A stretch of 64,000 nucleotides of DNA from NCBI GenBank assembly GCA_900545365.1, contig UQYL01000001.1:62001-126000 (forward strand), read 5' to 3'. The position numbers were made by a program, and so were the translations under genes. The stretch comes from an uncultured Dialister sp. (GTDB lineage: Bacteria > Bacillota > Negativicutes > Veillonellales > Dialisteraceae). Shown here piece by piece: positions 1 to 8,579 of this stretch (position 1 is its first letter; every line of letters begins with the position of its first letter). The notes beneath the pieces are model-generated. The model worked only from the letters and a program-made list of their open reading frames with translations. It was not told where the DNA came from and searched no databases.

Positions 1-1206
1 CCCTATGCGTACCTGCTGGCCAATCTGCTGTCCGGCATGAGTACCGAGAATCATACGTATCAGGAATTGACCCGACTGGCCAACTATTATACGGGGGGCA
101 TCAGTTTTTCCGTAAGCGCCTATGGAAATGCGTCGGATGATTCTCTGTATGTGCCGGTCCTGACGGCGCGGGGCAAATCGCTCACCTCTCAGGCGGGACA
201 TCTGATGCAGCTCATGGGGGATATCATCAACCATACGCTGTTTGACGATCTGGGACGCCTGAAAGAAATCTTGCTGGAAGAAAAAGCGGATTGGGATATG
301 TCCGTGTTCGGGAGGGGCCATACACTGGTGATGCACCGTGTCCTGTCCTATTTCTCCGAAACGGAACGATTCCGTGAAGCCGGCGGATTGTCTTATTACT
401 ATTTCTTGTCGGATCTTGTCAGAAATTTCGAGACCAACGGTACCGCCATTGCGGCGCGTCTGCGGGAAGTAGCCGGAAAGATTTTTACGAGAAGCAATTT
501 GATCTTGCAGACAGTCGGAGAGGATGAGGAAAAGACCGCGGCGGCGCAGTTCCTGCCGGAAATGATCCGGGACATGCCGAAAGGGGAACCGGCGGATTGC
601 CTGCAATTCCATTTCCCGGCTCCGGAAATCAATGAAGGGATCCTGACTTCCGGCAAAGTGCAGTATGTGGTGAAAGGCGGCAATTTCCGCCGCCGCGGAT
701 TTACGTATACAGGCGCGCTTCAGGTCATGGAAACGATCCTGCGCTACGAATATCTGTGGAAAAAAATCCGTGTGCAGGGCGGAGCGTACGGCGCTTTTAC
801 TCAGTTTGCCATGAATGGAAACGCGCTGATCTGTTCTTACCGCGATCCGAATCTGCGCGAAACAATAGACGCTTATAAAGAAACGGCGGGCTATTTGAGA
901 AGCTTTTCCGTTTCCGATCGGGAGATGACGAAATATGTGATCGGGACGATGGCGGCGTCGGAGATACAGTATACGCCTTTTATGAAAGGCGAACGGGCGA
1001 TGATGTTCCGTTTGTGCGGCATTACGAAAGAAGACCGCCTGCGCATACGCCGTGAGATCATTGACTGCACGCAGGAAGATATCCGGGACCTGGCCGATTT
1101 GGTGGAGAGCGTCATGGATGAACCATACGTCTGCGTCATGGGCGGAGAAGAAAAGATACGATCAGAAAAAGAGCTGTTCTCCCGGCTCGTATCTCTTCCC
1201 AAATGA
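1..1206 (+). CDS. M16C-type zinc metallopeptidase (presequence-protease-like), C-terminal part
   Basis: Open from the first base of the window in frame 1, so only the C-terminal 401 residues are seen. They match the second half of the large (about 970-residue) insulinase/PreP-type peptidases: the M16C-associated linker region and the last inactive M16 domain, with a GGAYGAF segment and repeated alpha/beta units. The zinc-binding HxxEH motif would lie upstream, outside the window. The family degrades short unstructured peptides, in bacteria usually in the cytoplasm. The stop codon overlaps the start of gluQ (ATGA), so the two are translationally coupled. Family assignment is firm; substrate is unknown. 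Confidence 0.82.
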   Translation, partial: PYAYLLANLLSGMSTENHTYQELTRLANYYTGGISFSVSAYGNASDDSLYVPVLTARGKSLTSQAGHLMQLMGDIINHTLFDDLGRLKEILLEEKADWDMSVFGRGHTLVMHRVLSYFSETERFREAGGLSYYYFLSDLVRNFETNGTAIAARLREVAGKIFTRSNLILQTVGEDEEKTAAAQFLPEMIRDMPKGEPADCLQFHFPAPEINEGILTSGKVQYVVKGGNFRRRGFTYTGALQVMETILRYEYLWKKIRVQGGAYGAFTQFAMNGNALICSYRDPNLRETIDAYKETAGYLRSFSVSDREMTKYVIGTMAASEIQYTPFMKGERAMMFRLCGITKEDRLRIRREIIDCTQEDIRDLADLVESVMDEPYVCVMGGEEKIRSEKELFSRLVSLPK

Positions 1207-2153
1207 CGGGCATTCGCACGCGGTTTGCGCCAAGCCCTACGGGATATATCCATCTGGGAAATGTGTGGATTGCTTTTCTCAACTGGCTCTGGACGCGTCA
1301 GCACGGCGGGACGGTGATCCTCCGTATTGAAGATATCGACAGGCAGCGGTGCAGAGAACCATTTGTGCAGATGCTTATGGAAGATCTGGCATGGCTTGGG
1401 ATTGACTGGGATGAAGGGCCGGAAGGAATATGGCCTTACGGTTCTGCCGTGCAGAGCCTCCGGGAAGGGGAATATCGAAGCGTATTTGACCGCTGGCATC
1501 GGGAAGGCGCAGTATATCCCTGTTACTGTTCCCGCGCACGGCTCCGGCAGATCTCGTCCGCGCCGCACCGGGGGGAAGAGCGTCCTGTGTATGACGGCCA
1601 TTGCCGGTCGCTGACGGAAGAAGAAATCCGAACGGAGACCAAACCGCCCTCTTGGCGTATCCTCATGACGGACACGGTGATTTCTTTCTGCGATATATTC
1701 ATGGGCGAGCAGGAAAGGATGCTGCACGCGGGAAGCGATGACTTTGTCCTGTTTCGCGCTGACGGCATGATCGCCTATCAGCTGGCTGCCGCTTATGATG
1801 ACGGCGCGATGGGAGTAACACATGTATTCCGCGGGAATGATCTTCTGGATTCGACGTTTTATCAGATCTTCCTGCTGAAAAAACTGGGATTTGCTGTTCC
1901 GGCGTATGGCCATCTTCCTCTTTTGGTAGATTCCAGCGGCGTGCGCCTCTCCAAAAGGCAGCACGGGATCACGGTAAAAGAACTGCGGGAAGCAGGGGTA
2001 ACAGCAGAGGAAGTCATAGGGAAACTACTGTACTGGGCCGGTGCTGTTCCCAAGGGAACAGCGGTTTCCGCAGAAAAAGCAGTGAAGAACATCGGATTTT
2101 CGGAATGTTCTGCTCTGCGGCAGCCGCAGATACAGATCGATACGGATTTCTGA
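1203..2153 (+). CDS. gluQ: Glutamyl-Q tRNA(Asp) synthetase
   Basis: A 316-residue truncated class I glutamyl-tRNA synthetase. It keeps the catalytic core with a HIGH-like HLGN motif (residues 17-20), a KMSKR-like LSKR motif (249-252) and zinc ligands C107, C109, Y130 and C134, but lacks the C-terminal anticodon-binding domain of true GluRS. This is the pattern of GluQRS, which attaches glutamate to queuosine in the anticodon of tRNA-Asp. A full gltX is present at 53218-54687, supporting the modified-base role rather than tRNA charging. The start overlaps the previous stop by 4 bases. The gene ends at a strong terminator shared with the convergent rqcH. Confidence 0.88.
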   Translation: MTGIRTRFAPSPTGYIHLGNVWIAFLNWLWTRQHGGTVILRIEDIDRQRCREPFVQMLMEDLAWLGIDWDEGPEGIWPYGSAVQSLREGEYRSVFDRWHREGAVYPCYCSRARLRQISSAPHRGEERPVYDGHCRSLTEEEIRTETKPPSWRILMTDTVISFCDIFMGEQERMLHAGSDDFVLFRADGMIAYQLAAAYDDGAMGVTHVFRGNDLLDSTFYQIFLLKKLGFAVPAYGHLPLLVDSSGVRLSKRQHGITVKELREAGVTAEEVIGKLLYWAGAVPKGTAVSAEKAVKNIGFSECSALRQPQIQIDTDF

Positions 2154-2154
2154 A

Positions 2155-2199
2155 TAAAAAAGCATGGTATTGCTGATTGAGCAGTACCATGCTTTTTTA
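2155..2199. terminator. Bidirectional intrinsic terminator between gluQ and rqcH
   Basis: A 14-bp stem (arms 2161-2174 and 2180-2193, one G-U pair) with a 5-base loop, preceded by an A run and followed by a T run. It can therefore stop transcription from both convergent genes. Confidence 0.88.
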
Positions 2200-3924
2200 T
2201 TATTTGCGTTCCGGAAGCGGATCTCTGGGAACGACGACGATCGTTTTCTGATGCGTGTAATTGACCATCCCCGGCGGCGCATTCTTGATTTTTTTTACAT
2301 TTCGGATCTGCGTGTAATCGACGCTGACTTTTCCAGAATTTTTCCCTTTGCTGTACCAGGCGGCTGCGGCGGCTGCCGCTTCCAGTACCTGTTCCGGGAC
2401 AGGTGCCCCGTCAGATTCGATGATGACATGAGAGCCGGGTATCTTTTGGGCGTGAAGCCAGAGATCGTTTCTTCCTGCTTTATGGAGTGTCAGCATTTCA
2501 TTCTGCCGGCTGTTTCGTCCGATCCATATTGTGTGATCCAGCACGGAGAAAGAAAGAAGCTGTTCTTCCTGCTTTTCCGGCTTTTTCACTTTCCGCTCCT
2601 GCCGGGCATAGCGGTCAATGCCGGAATCTTTCAGTTCACTGCGGAGCGACTGGAGCTCCTGTCGGGTTCGGATCTCGTCTGCAAAAAAAGAAGCGTTTTG
2701 AAGATATTCCTGTTTCAGGCGGCATTCCTCCAGCTTCTGCTGACCGATCTCAAGGCGCGTTTTCATGCGGTTATATTTCTTAAAATACTGCTGGCTGTTT
2801 TGGATCAGCGTGAATTCCGGCTGCAGCGGGATCGTCTCCTGATTCCCGTCGTGAAACGGATCATCGACAGTGATTTCTTTCTGACCGGTTCTTTTCATAT
2901 AAGCGTAAATGGAAAGAAGGTTGCCCCAGAGTTTGTATTTTTCAATGAGGGATGTTTCCTCAAGTTCAGCAAGGATTTTTCTCTCCTTCCGTTCCTCCTT
3001 TTTCAGCAGCCCCTGTACTTGCTTTTTCAGCTCCTGAATGGACGCGGCGATCAGATTCCCATCCTGATGCATGGAATCTCTGATCCACTGGGAAACGGAG
3101 GGAAGCAGGCGGCTCTCTCCGCTTTCCGGCGGAAATAGAGACGCCGTTTCTTTTCCCGGCGTGCCGTGTACGTAAAGACCGGACGACTCCTGTACTTGAC
3201 GGCCGATAGAGTACAGCGCTCGTGCCGCCTGCCGGAGCGTTTCCTCCGAAAGATCGCGTGCCGAGGCGTCCGGAAGAATTCCCGCTGTATTCGAAATCTG
3301 CCGGATGAGCAGGGTGCTCAATCCGTTGAACTGTGAGAAAAGAAGATCGCGGAAAGTAGCGGCATTTCTTTTTTGGTAACGCAGGATATCAAAAATTTCT
3401 TCTTCGCTGAAAGAAGTGAAATCGTAACGGCTGCTTCCGTCAGGAAGAACGTATGTCTGCTGATTGGAAAGATCTCGGTGCTGTTTGCGGCTTCGGATCA
3501 GCACATCCAGAATTTTTCCGTTTTCCGTCAGAATCAGATTTGGGGCGGAAGGAATCAGCTCGGCGTACAGTTTTTTTGTGATGATCTGCCCGCCGGTTTC
3601 AATACGGTCAAAAGAAAAGCAGAGGATGCGGTCCAGTTGGATCTGCTCAATATTTGATAAACGGCTCCCCTCCAGATTTTTGCGGAGAGTCATGCAGAAG
3701 GTCTGAGAATCGATATACTGGCTGCGCTTTTTTGCGGAATCCATATACAGGCAGGGTGGGTTCTGCGCGCAGAAAATCAGATGGATAGGGGAAGACATCG
3801 GCCGATATAATTCCATATCCAGTACGCGGGTGTCTGTCTGATGAATCTGTTTGACCTGTGACGACAGGAGCGCCGTTTTTAACTCCTTTACGAGTCCGTA
3901 TAGAATAAGACTGTCGATAAACAT
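2200..3924 (-). CDS. rqcH: RqcH / NFACT family ribosome quality control protein (formerly FbpA)
   Basis: 574 residues, the usual size. NFACT-N domain at about 1-220, a charged coiled-coil middle with many Lys/Glu (about 290-430), then the NFACT-R domain with the signature WLHAQKIPGSHVII near residue 490. In Bacillus the protein binds stalled 50S subunits carrying peptidyl-tRNA and adds C-terminal alanine tails that mark the chain for ClpXP; older annotations call it fibronectin-binding protein. Divergent from dapF, single-gene unit ending at the shared terminator. The start ATG at 3924 is preceded by an AAGGAG-like site. Confidence 0.9.
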   Translation of the reverse strand: MFIDSLILYGLVKELKTALLSSQVKQIHQTDTRVLDMELYRPMSSPIHLIFCAQNPPCLYMDSAKKRSQYIDSQTFCMTLRKNLEGSRLSNIEQIQLDRILCFSFDRIETGGQIITKKLYAELIPSAPNLILTENGKILDVLIRSRKQHRDLSNQQTYVLPDGSSRYDFTSFSEEEIFDILRYQKRNAATFRDLLFSQFNGLSTLLIRQISNTAGILPDASARDLSEETLRQAARALYSIGRQVQESSGLYVHGTPGKETASLFPPESGESRLLPSVSQWIRDSMHQDGNLIAASIQELKKQVQGLLKKEERKERKILAELEETSLIEKYKLWGNLLSIYAYMKRTGQKEITVDDPFHDGNQETIPLQPEFTLIQNSQQYFKKYNRMKTRLEIGQQKLEECRLKQEYLQNASFFADEIRTRQELQSLRSELKDSGIDRYARQERKVKKPEKQEEQLLSFSVLDHTIWIGRNSRQNEMLTLHKAGRNDLWLHAQKIPGSHVIIESDGAPVPEQVLEAAAAAAAWYSKGKNSGKVSVDYTQIRNVKKIKNAPPGMVNYTHQKTIVVVPRDPLPERK

Positions 3925-3961
3925 GGTAAGCTCCTTAAAAAATAGGCGAAAGGCCTGTTAT

Positions 3962-3990
3962 TTTACTTTTACTATTTCCAATGATACAAT
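3962..3990 (+). promoter_or_regulatory. Candidate promoter of dapF-yicC
   Basis: TACAAT (3985-3990) preceded at 17 bp by TTTACT (3962-3967), in the 134-bp gap between divergent rqcH and dapF. The -10 is good, the -35 poor. Confidence 0.45.
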
Positions 3991-4022
3991 AAAAAACACA
4001 GGAATTAAAAATTTTTAACGGC

Positions 4023-4050
4023 AAAAGCGCATTTTGTGCTTTTATTTTTT
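4023..4050 (+). promoter_or_regulatory. Terminator-like hairpin in the dapF leader
   Basis: A 9-bp stem (4023-4031 with 4035-4043, one G-U pair) with a TTT loop, followed by ATTTTTT. It lies directly upstream of the dapF ribosome binding site and downstream of the candidate promoter at 3962-3990. It looks like an intrinsic terminator inside a short leader. No competing antiterminator arm was seen, so attenuation is only a possibility. Confidence 0.5.
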
Positions 4051-4058
4051 AGGAGAAA

Positions 4059-4898
4059 ATGATGCACTTTACAAAATGGCATGGCTGCGGAAATGATTTT
4101 GTGTTTGTCAACGGCTTTAAAGAAAATGCGGAACAGGCTGCGGTCATGAGTTCTGTCCTGTGTGACAGGCATTACGGCATAGGCGGCGACGGGCTGATTC
4201 TCATCCTCCCTTCCGATAAAGCAGAGCTCCGAATGCGTATGTTTAATCCCGATGGCAGCGAGGCGGAAATGTGCGGGAACGGGATTCGCTGTTTTGCGAA
4301 ATGGGCAGAAGAATTACAGCTGATCAAAAGTTCCCGCTTTTCCGTTGAGACCGGCGCAGGGATACTGTATCCCGAAATCTTGCCGTCGGGTGAAGTCCGT
4401 GTGGACATGAATATCCCTCATCTTGCGGCGGAAGAAATTCCAGCGGAAGGTCTCGGCAGCGGTCCGGTCGTCAACCGGCCTCTGCATTGTGAAAAATTGG
4501 ATAAAACCGTATTTGTGACCTGCGTATCCATGGGAAATCCCCACTGCATCCAGTTCGTGGAAGATATTGCCGCAGTAGATATCCGGCGCGAAGGGCCCGC
4601 GCTGGAAGCAGACGCGCATTTCCCGAAAAAAACAAATGTGGAATTTGTACAGAAACTTGACGACCATACGCTGCGCATGCGGGTATGGGAGAGGGGCGCA
4701 GCGGTCACGCTGGCCTGCGGGACCGGGGCCTGCGCTGTTCTCGTTGCCGCAGTGCTGAACGGTCTGGTAGAACGAGAAGCGGATATTATTCTTGACGGCG
4801 GAAAAGTTCACGTCGAGTGGAATGGACAGCGTACAGATCATGTATTCCTGACGGGCCCGGCAGAAAAAGTTTTTGAAGGGGAATATGAATTCAGGTGA
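4059..4898 (+). CDS. dapF: Diaminopimelate epimerase
   Basis: Interconverts LL- and meso-diaminopimelate for lysine and peptidoglycan synthesis. 279 residues. Both catalytic cysteines are visible: C72 in the EMCGNGIRC motif and C220 in the ACGTGAC motif; the N-terminal GCGNDFV signature is also intact. Two in-frame ATGs are adjacent (4059 and 4062). The AGGAGA at 4051-4056 is better spaced for 4062, so the protein probably begins at the second Met. Co-transcribed with yicC, whose RBS overlaps this stop codon. The other DAP genes dapB, asd and dapA lie at 59-62 kb. Confidence 0.95.
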   Translation: MMHFTKWHGCGNDFVFVNGFKENAEQAAVMSSVLCDRHYGIGGDGLILILPSDKAELRMRMFNPDGSEAEMCGNGIRCFAKWAEELQLIKSSRFSVETGAGILYPEILPSGEVRVDMNIPHLAAEEIPAEGLGSGPVVNRPLHCEKLDKTVFVTCVSMGNPHCIQFVEDIAAVDIRREGPALEADAHFPKKTNVEFVQKLDDHTLRMRVWERGAAVTLACGTGACAVLVAAVLNGLVEREADIILDGGKVHVEWNGQRTDHVFLTGPAEKVFEGEYEFR

Positions 4899-4905
4899 AA
4901 GCAAT

Positions 4906-5799
4906 ATGACAGCAAGCATGACGGGATACGGGCGCAGTTCCTGCACGGGAGAGGCCGGGACTGTTACTGTAGAGATCAAAACGGTGAACAGCCGTTTCCT
5001 GGAATTAAATTTTCGATCCGACGGAATTTCGCCTGCACTGGAAGATGTCGTCCGTTCGGAAATCAAAAAGAAAATATCCCGGGGGAAGGCGTATATTTCA
5101 ATAAAGTTTGAAGCCGCAGACGCGGGGAAAAATGTGGCGGTTACTCTGGATCAAAGTCTGATCCGCGCGCAGATCGGCGCTTTAAAGGAAGTACAGCGTT
5201 TCCCGGAGGTCGCGCCGGGGCGGCTGACGCTGCAAGATTTGATGCCGCTGTCTGATTCGTGGCTCCGTGTTTCTCGCGTTCCCATATCGGATGACATCCT
5301 TTTTCCGATGGTCAGGAGCGCTGCGGAAAATGCAGTTGCCGAATTACAGACGATGCGGCTCCGGGAAGGCGCCAATCTTGCTGCCGATCTGCTGACGCGG
5401 ACGGCTTCACTCAGAGAAAAACTGCTGTTTTTGAAAAACGGGCAGGAACAGATCGCAGCGCAGTATGAAAAGCGTCTGCGCGAACGGATTCAGCAGATGC
5501 TGGGAGCTTCCGGGATGCAGGCTGACGAAGGGCGAATTTTGGAAGAAGTGGCTGTGTATGCGGAAAAAACCGATTATACAGAGGAACTCGTGCGCTTTGA
5601 GAGCCATCTTGGGCAGTTTGAATCTGCGCTTCAGCGGGAAGGTCCATCCGGCAGACGGCTGGATTTTCTTCTGCAGGAAATCAATCGGGAGATCAATACC
5701 ATGGCCTCCAAGGCCAATGATCTGACCGTCATCGACTGCACCATCTGGATCAAAACGGAGCTGGAGAAAATTCGGGAACAGGTGCAGAATATTGAATAA
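4906..5799 (+). CDS. yicC: YicC/YloC family endoribonuclease
   Basis: 297 residues beginning MTASMTGYGRSS, the conserved start of the YicC family, and ending in the DUF1732 C-terminal half. Members are RNA-binding endoribonucleases (YicC in E. coli, YloC in Bacillus). The start at 4906 is chosen because AGGTGA (4893-4898) lies 7 bases upstream; a longer reading frame from 4873 lacks an RBS and would overlap dapF. In Firmicutes yicC typically sits just upstream of remA and gmk, as here. An intrinsic terminator follows. Confidence 0.9.
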   Translation: MTASMTGYGRSSCTGEAGTVTVEIKTVNSRFLELNFRSDGISPALEDVVRSEIKKKISRGKAYISIKFEAADAGKNVAVTLDQSLIRAQIGALKEVQRFPEVAPGRLTLQDLMPLSDSWLRVSRVPISDDILFPMVRSAAENAVAELQTMRLREGANLAADLLTRTASLREKLLFLKNGQEQIAAQYEKRLRERIQQMLGASGMQADEGRILEEVAVYAEKTDYTEELVRFESHLGQFESALQREGPSGRRLDFLLQEINREINTMASKANDLTVIDCTIWIKTELEKIREQVQNIE

Positions 5800-5802
5800 A
5801 CG

Positions 5803-5836
5803 AAAAAGCGCTTTGCGGATATGCAGAGCGTTTTTT
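5803..5836 (+). terminator. Intrinsic terminator after yicC
   Basis: 14-base arms (5803-5816 and 5823-5836), with G-U pairs allowed, around a GGATAT loop, ending in TTTTTT. Confidence 0.82.
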
Positions 5837-5849
5837 ATTTGAAATTTGT

Positions 5850-5855
5850 TATAAT
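5850..5855 (+). promoter_or_regulatory. -10 element upstream of remA
   Basis: Perfect TATAAT about 130 bases upstream of the remA start. No convincing -35 at 16-18 bp. It would give a leader of about 120 bases, in which no known riboswitch was recognised. Confidence 0.4.
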
Positions 5856-5985
5856 AAAAAAGAAACAGTCGGCTTTTCGGAAAGGCGGCTTGTTGTGTAA
5901 ATTCATAAAATGGGATATACTTAACAATCAAAACGTTTACTGCTGTAATGATGTATTCCACAGCAATTGAGGAATGGGGAGCAGA

Positions 5986-6261
5986 ATGGCTTTTTCTTTG
6001 ATCAATATCGGATTTGGAAATATGGCGGCGGCGGCCAGGGTCATGGCTATCATCAGCCCGGAATCTGCGCCGGTCAAGCGTATGATCCAGGAATCAAGAG
6101 ACCGCGGTGAGTTAATCGATGCCACTTACGGGAGAAAGACGAGATCCGTCCTTGTCATGGACAGCGGACAGATCATTCTTTCCGCTGTGCAGCCGGAAAC
6201 GATTTCCCACAGGCTGACAGACCGGGATTCTGTTTTGACGGATAAGATAGGCGGCGAATAA
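5986..6261 (+). CDS. remA: RemA family DNA-binding regulator (DUF370)
   Basis: 91 residues almost colinear with Bacillus RemA, including [19 protein letters not shown] and [11 protein letters not shown] blocks. RemA is an oligomeric DNA-binding protein that activates matrix and osmolyte genes in Bacillus and is conserved upstream of gmk in many Firmicutes. ATG 5986 is chosen over 5974 because GGGGAG (5976-5981) is spaced for it. One base separates the stop from the gmk start. Family assignment is firm; target genes in this organism are unknown. Confidence 0.9.
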   Translation: MAFSLINIGFGNMAAAARVMAIISPESAPVKRMIQESRDRGELIDATYGRKTRSVLVMDSGQIILSAVQPETISHRLTDRDSVLTDKIGGE

Positions 6262-6262
6262 G

Positions 6263-6910
6263 ATGACAGCAGAATTAAAGGACGAAGGCATTCTTCTTGT
6301 GGTATCCGGGCCTTCCGGCGCGGGCAAGGGCACGATTTGCAGCGCGGTCAGGAAAATTTATCCGGATCTGGAATATTCTATCTCCATGACAACACGGGCG
6401 CCGCGAAACGGGGAGCAGGAAGGCGTCAGCTATTTTTTCCGTACAGATGATGAGTTTAAGGCACTTATTGAAGAAGATGCGTTTCTTGAATATGCCAATG
6501 TATATAACCATTATTATGGAACTCCCAAAAAATATGTGCTCGATAGGATACGGGAAGGCCGTTCCGTGCTTCTCGAAATCGATATTCAGGGCGCAATGCA
6601 GGTAAAGCAGCGGTACCCGAAAGGGGTTTTCGTCTATATTGTCCCGCCGTCGCTGGAAATCCTTTCGCAGCGGATCCACGGAAGAGGGACCGATACGGAA
6701 GAAGTTATTCAGCAGAGGCTGGCGCAGATCACAAATGAGCTTTCCATGACGCATCAATATGATTATATCGTTGTCAATGATGTTCTGGAGGATGCTGTTC
6801 ACAAAACCTGTGCGATCATTGAAGCGGAAAAATGCAAATTGTCCCGGAACGAAGGGCAGATACAGACGATTTTCAAGCAGTATATCAATAAGGAGGTACC
6901 TTTAAAATGA
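6263..6910 (+). CDS. gmk: Guanylate kinase
   Basis: Phosphorylates GMP to GDP with ATP. 215 residues, with P-loop GPSGAGKGT at 16-24 and the GMP-binding TTRAPRNGEQEGVSYFF segment near 45-60. In the usual remA-gmk-rpoZ-coaBC order. Its stop overlaps the rpoZ start (ATGA) and an excellent AAGGAGGT RBS for rpoZ lies inside its last codons. Confidence 0.96.
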   Translation: MTAELKDEGILLVVSGPSGAGKGTICSAVRKIYPDLEYSISMTTRAPRNGEQEGVSYFFRTDDEFKALIEEDAFLEYANVYNHYYGTPKKYVLDRIREGRSVLLEIDIQGAMQVKQRYPKGVFVYIVPPSLEILSQRIHGRGTDTEEVIQQRLAQITNELSMTHQYDYIVVNDVLEDAVHKTCAIIEAEKCKLSRNEGQIQTIFKQYINKEVPLK

Positions 6911-7134
6911 TGTGTTTCCCGTCCATTGACAGCCTTGTAAAAGATGTAGATACGAAGTATACGCTTGTCACGCTGGCGGCTCTCCGTGCGAGAGAGCTGA
7001 CCGACGGAATGGAGCCGCTGATTCCGGGAACAGAGGGGAAAAAGCCGGTTACGGTGGCGCTGGAGGAGATTTATGCAAAAAAAATTTCCTATGAACGCAG
7101 CGGAAGGAATGCGGCAGGCGATGCAAACATTTGA
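6907..7134 (+). CDS. rpoZ: DNA-directed RNA polymerase omega subunit
   Basis: 75 residues. Omega core with the conserved KYTLVTLAALRARE stretch (about 19-32) and the VTVALEEI motif near 60. Omega helps fold and assemble the beta-prime subunit. A strong GGAGG site at 6892-6896 precedes the double ATG at 6907/6910. Confidence 0.92.
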   Translation: MMCFPSIDSLVKDVDTKYTLVTLAALRARELTDGMEPLIPGTEGKKPVTVALEEIYAKKISYERSGRNAAGDANI

Positions 7135-8320
7135 CGGCAAACACATTATCGTCGGCGTGACCGGCGGTATTGCGGCGTATAAAGCGGCTGATCTTGTCAG
7201 CAAACTGCGGCAGAACGGCGCAGACGTCCACTGTATCATGACGGAACATGCAACGAAGCTGATTTCCCCGATTACGTTCGGCGAACTTTCCGGCAATGAC
7301 GTGACGGCAGATATGTTTGCCAATATTTCTCACTGGGATGTGCAGCACATTTCCTTGGCCAGAATGGCGGATGTATTTGTCATCGCGCCGGCAACGGCAA
7401 ATATGATCGGAAAAATTGCCTGCGGGATTGCTGACGATATGCTGAGCACGACCGTTATGGCAACAAAAGCTCCCGTAATCATTGTTCCGGCGATGAACAC
7501 GAACATGTATGAAAATCCGATCGTACAGCGGAACATAGAGATGCTGCGCATGGCGGGATATATCGTTATGGAACCGGAATCCGGGCATCTGGCCTGCAAT
7601 ACGTCAGGGAAGGGCCGTTTCCCAAAGACAGAAAGCATTCTGGAAGAAATCCGTAAAACCTTGTATGGTAATCACCTGCTTCGCGGGAAGAAAGTGATTG
7701 TAAGCGCAGGCGGTACGAAGGAAAATATCGATCCAGTTCGGTATATCGGCAATCGATCCAGCGGAAAGATGGGATATGCCATTGCCAGAGCCGCCGCCAT
7801 GGAAGACGCGGAAGTCACTCTGGTCAGCTGCACGGAGGAGCTGCCGGTTCCGGCGGGGGTTTCTGTTCGTTATGTGCACGACGCCAGAGAACTGAAGAAA
7901 GAAATGGATACTCTTTTTGAGTCTTGTGATATTGCCGTCATGGCGGCAGCTGTGTCGGACTATCGGCCGCGTACAGAAGCCAAACAGAAGATCAAGAAAG
8001 AAAAATATGATTCTCTCCAGATCGAGCTTGAGCTGAATCCAGATATCCTGTACGGCCTCGGTCAGAGGAAACGGGGACAGTTTCTTGTGGGATTCGCGGC
8101 GGAGACCAATGACGTTATCGAGCACGGGAAAGAAAAACTGGTGAGAAAAAACCTGGATATGCTTGTCGCCAACGATGTGAGCCAGGAAGGCGCGGGATTT
8201 AATGTCGCCACAAATATTGCGTCCATCCTGTACAAAGATCACGTGATGGAGCAGTTTCCGATCATGACGAAAGAAGAGCTCGGTGAGGTCATTATCCGGA
8301 AGATCGCGGAAAGGCTTTGA
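7121..8320 (+). CDS. coaBC: Bifunctional phosphopantothenoylcysteine decarboxylase / phosphopantothenate-cysteine ligase
   Basis: Two steps of coenzyme A synthesis. The N-terminal flavin-dependent CoaC domain has GVTGGIAAYKA, PAMN (123-126) and catalytic C159 in the GHLACNTSGKGRF flap. The C-terminal CoaB domain has GGTKENIDPVR and NRSSGKMG near 198-217 and a KIKK motif near 290. Start uncertain: a reading frame from 7073 with GGAGGAG overlaps rpoZ by 62 bases, and internal ATGs lie at 7091, 7109 and 7121. 7121 is preferred because it places the glycine motif where family members have it. An intrinsic terminator follows. Confidence 0.93.
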   Translation: MQTFDGKHIIVGVTGGIAAYKAADLVSKLRQNGADVHCIMTEHATKLISPITFGELSGNDVTADMFANISHWDVQHISLARMADVFVIAPATANMIGKIACGIADDMLSTTVMATKAPVIIVPAMNTNMYENPIVQRNIEMLRMAGYIVMEPESGHLACNTSGKGRFPKTESILEEIRKTLYGNHLLRGKKVIVSAGGTKENIDPVRYIGNRSSGKMGYAIARAAAMEDAEVTLVSCTEELPVPAGVSVRYVHDARELKKEMDTLFESCDIAVMAAAVSDYRPRTEAKQKIKKEKYDSLQIELELNPDILYGLGQRKRGQFLVGFAAETNDVIEHGKEKLVRKNLDMLVANDVSQEGAGFNVATNIASILYKDHVMEQFPIMTKEELGEVIIRKIAERL

Positions 8321-8325
8321 GTGCT

Positions 8326-8363
8326 GAAAGAACTGTGCTTTTGGGTGCGGTTCTTTTATTTTT
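8326..8363 (+). terminator. Intrinsic terminator after coaBC
   Basis: 12-bp stem with G-U pairs (8327-8338 with 8346-8357 region), followed by a T-rich run. Confidence 0.75.
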
Positions 8364-8369
8364 GGCGAC

Positions 8370-8398
8370 TTGTATATTAATTTGAAAACAGCTATAAT
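8370..8398 (+). promoter_or_regulatory. Promoter of the metK riboswitch leader
   Basis: TTGTAT (8370-8375), 17-bp spacer, perfect TATAAT (8393-8398), placing the transcript start just before the riboswitch. Confidence 0.7.
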
Positions 8399-8412
8399 AT
8401 GCAAGTATTTGA

Positions 8413-8538
8413 AACTCATCAAGAGTAGCAGAGGGACTGGCCCGATGAGGCTACAGCAACCATTCGAATGAAGCGGTGCTAATTCCAGCAGGAAACTGAG
8501 AGATGAGGGAAATTCCCTCCGCAGCGGGGGCTTTTTTT
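8413..8538 (+). promoter_or_regulatory. SAM-I (S-box) riboswitch with terminator, controlling metK
   Basis: The S-box core is plain: CTCATCAAGAG, GAGGGACTGGCCCGATGAG, CAGCAACC, GGTGCTAATTCC and ACTGAGAGATGAG. P1 pairs CTCATC (8415-8420) with GATGAG (8502-8507). The terminator pairs CCCTCC (8515-8520) with GGGGG (8526-8530) before seven T (8532-8538). An alternative hairpin pairs GAGGGA (8505-8510) with TCCCTC (8514-8519) and would break both P1 and the terminator. With SAM, P1 and the terminator form and metK is off. Family is certain; the exact alternative pairs are read by eye. Confidence 0.96.
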
Positions 8539-8579
8539 ATGGGAAATTTTAAAAATAAAATAATTGAGGAGGATTAATT

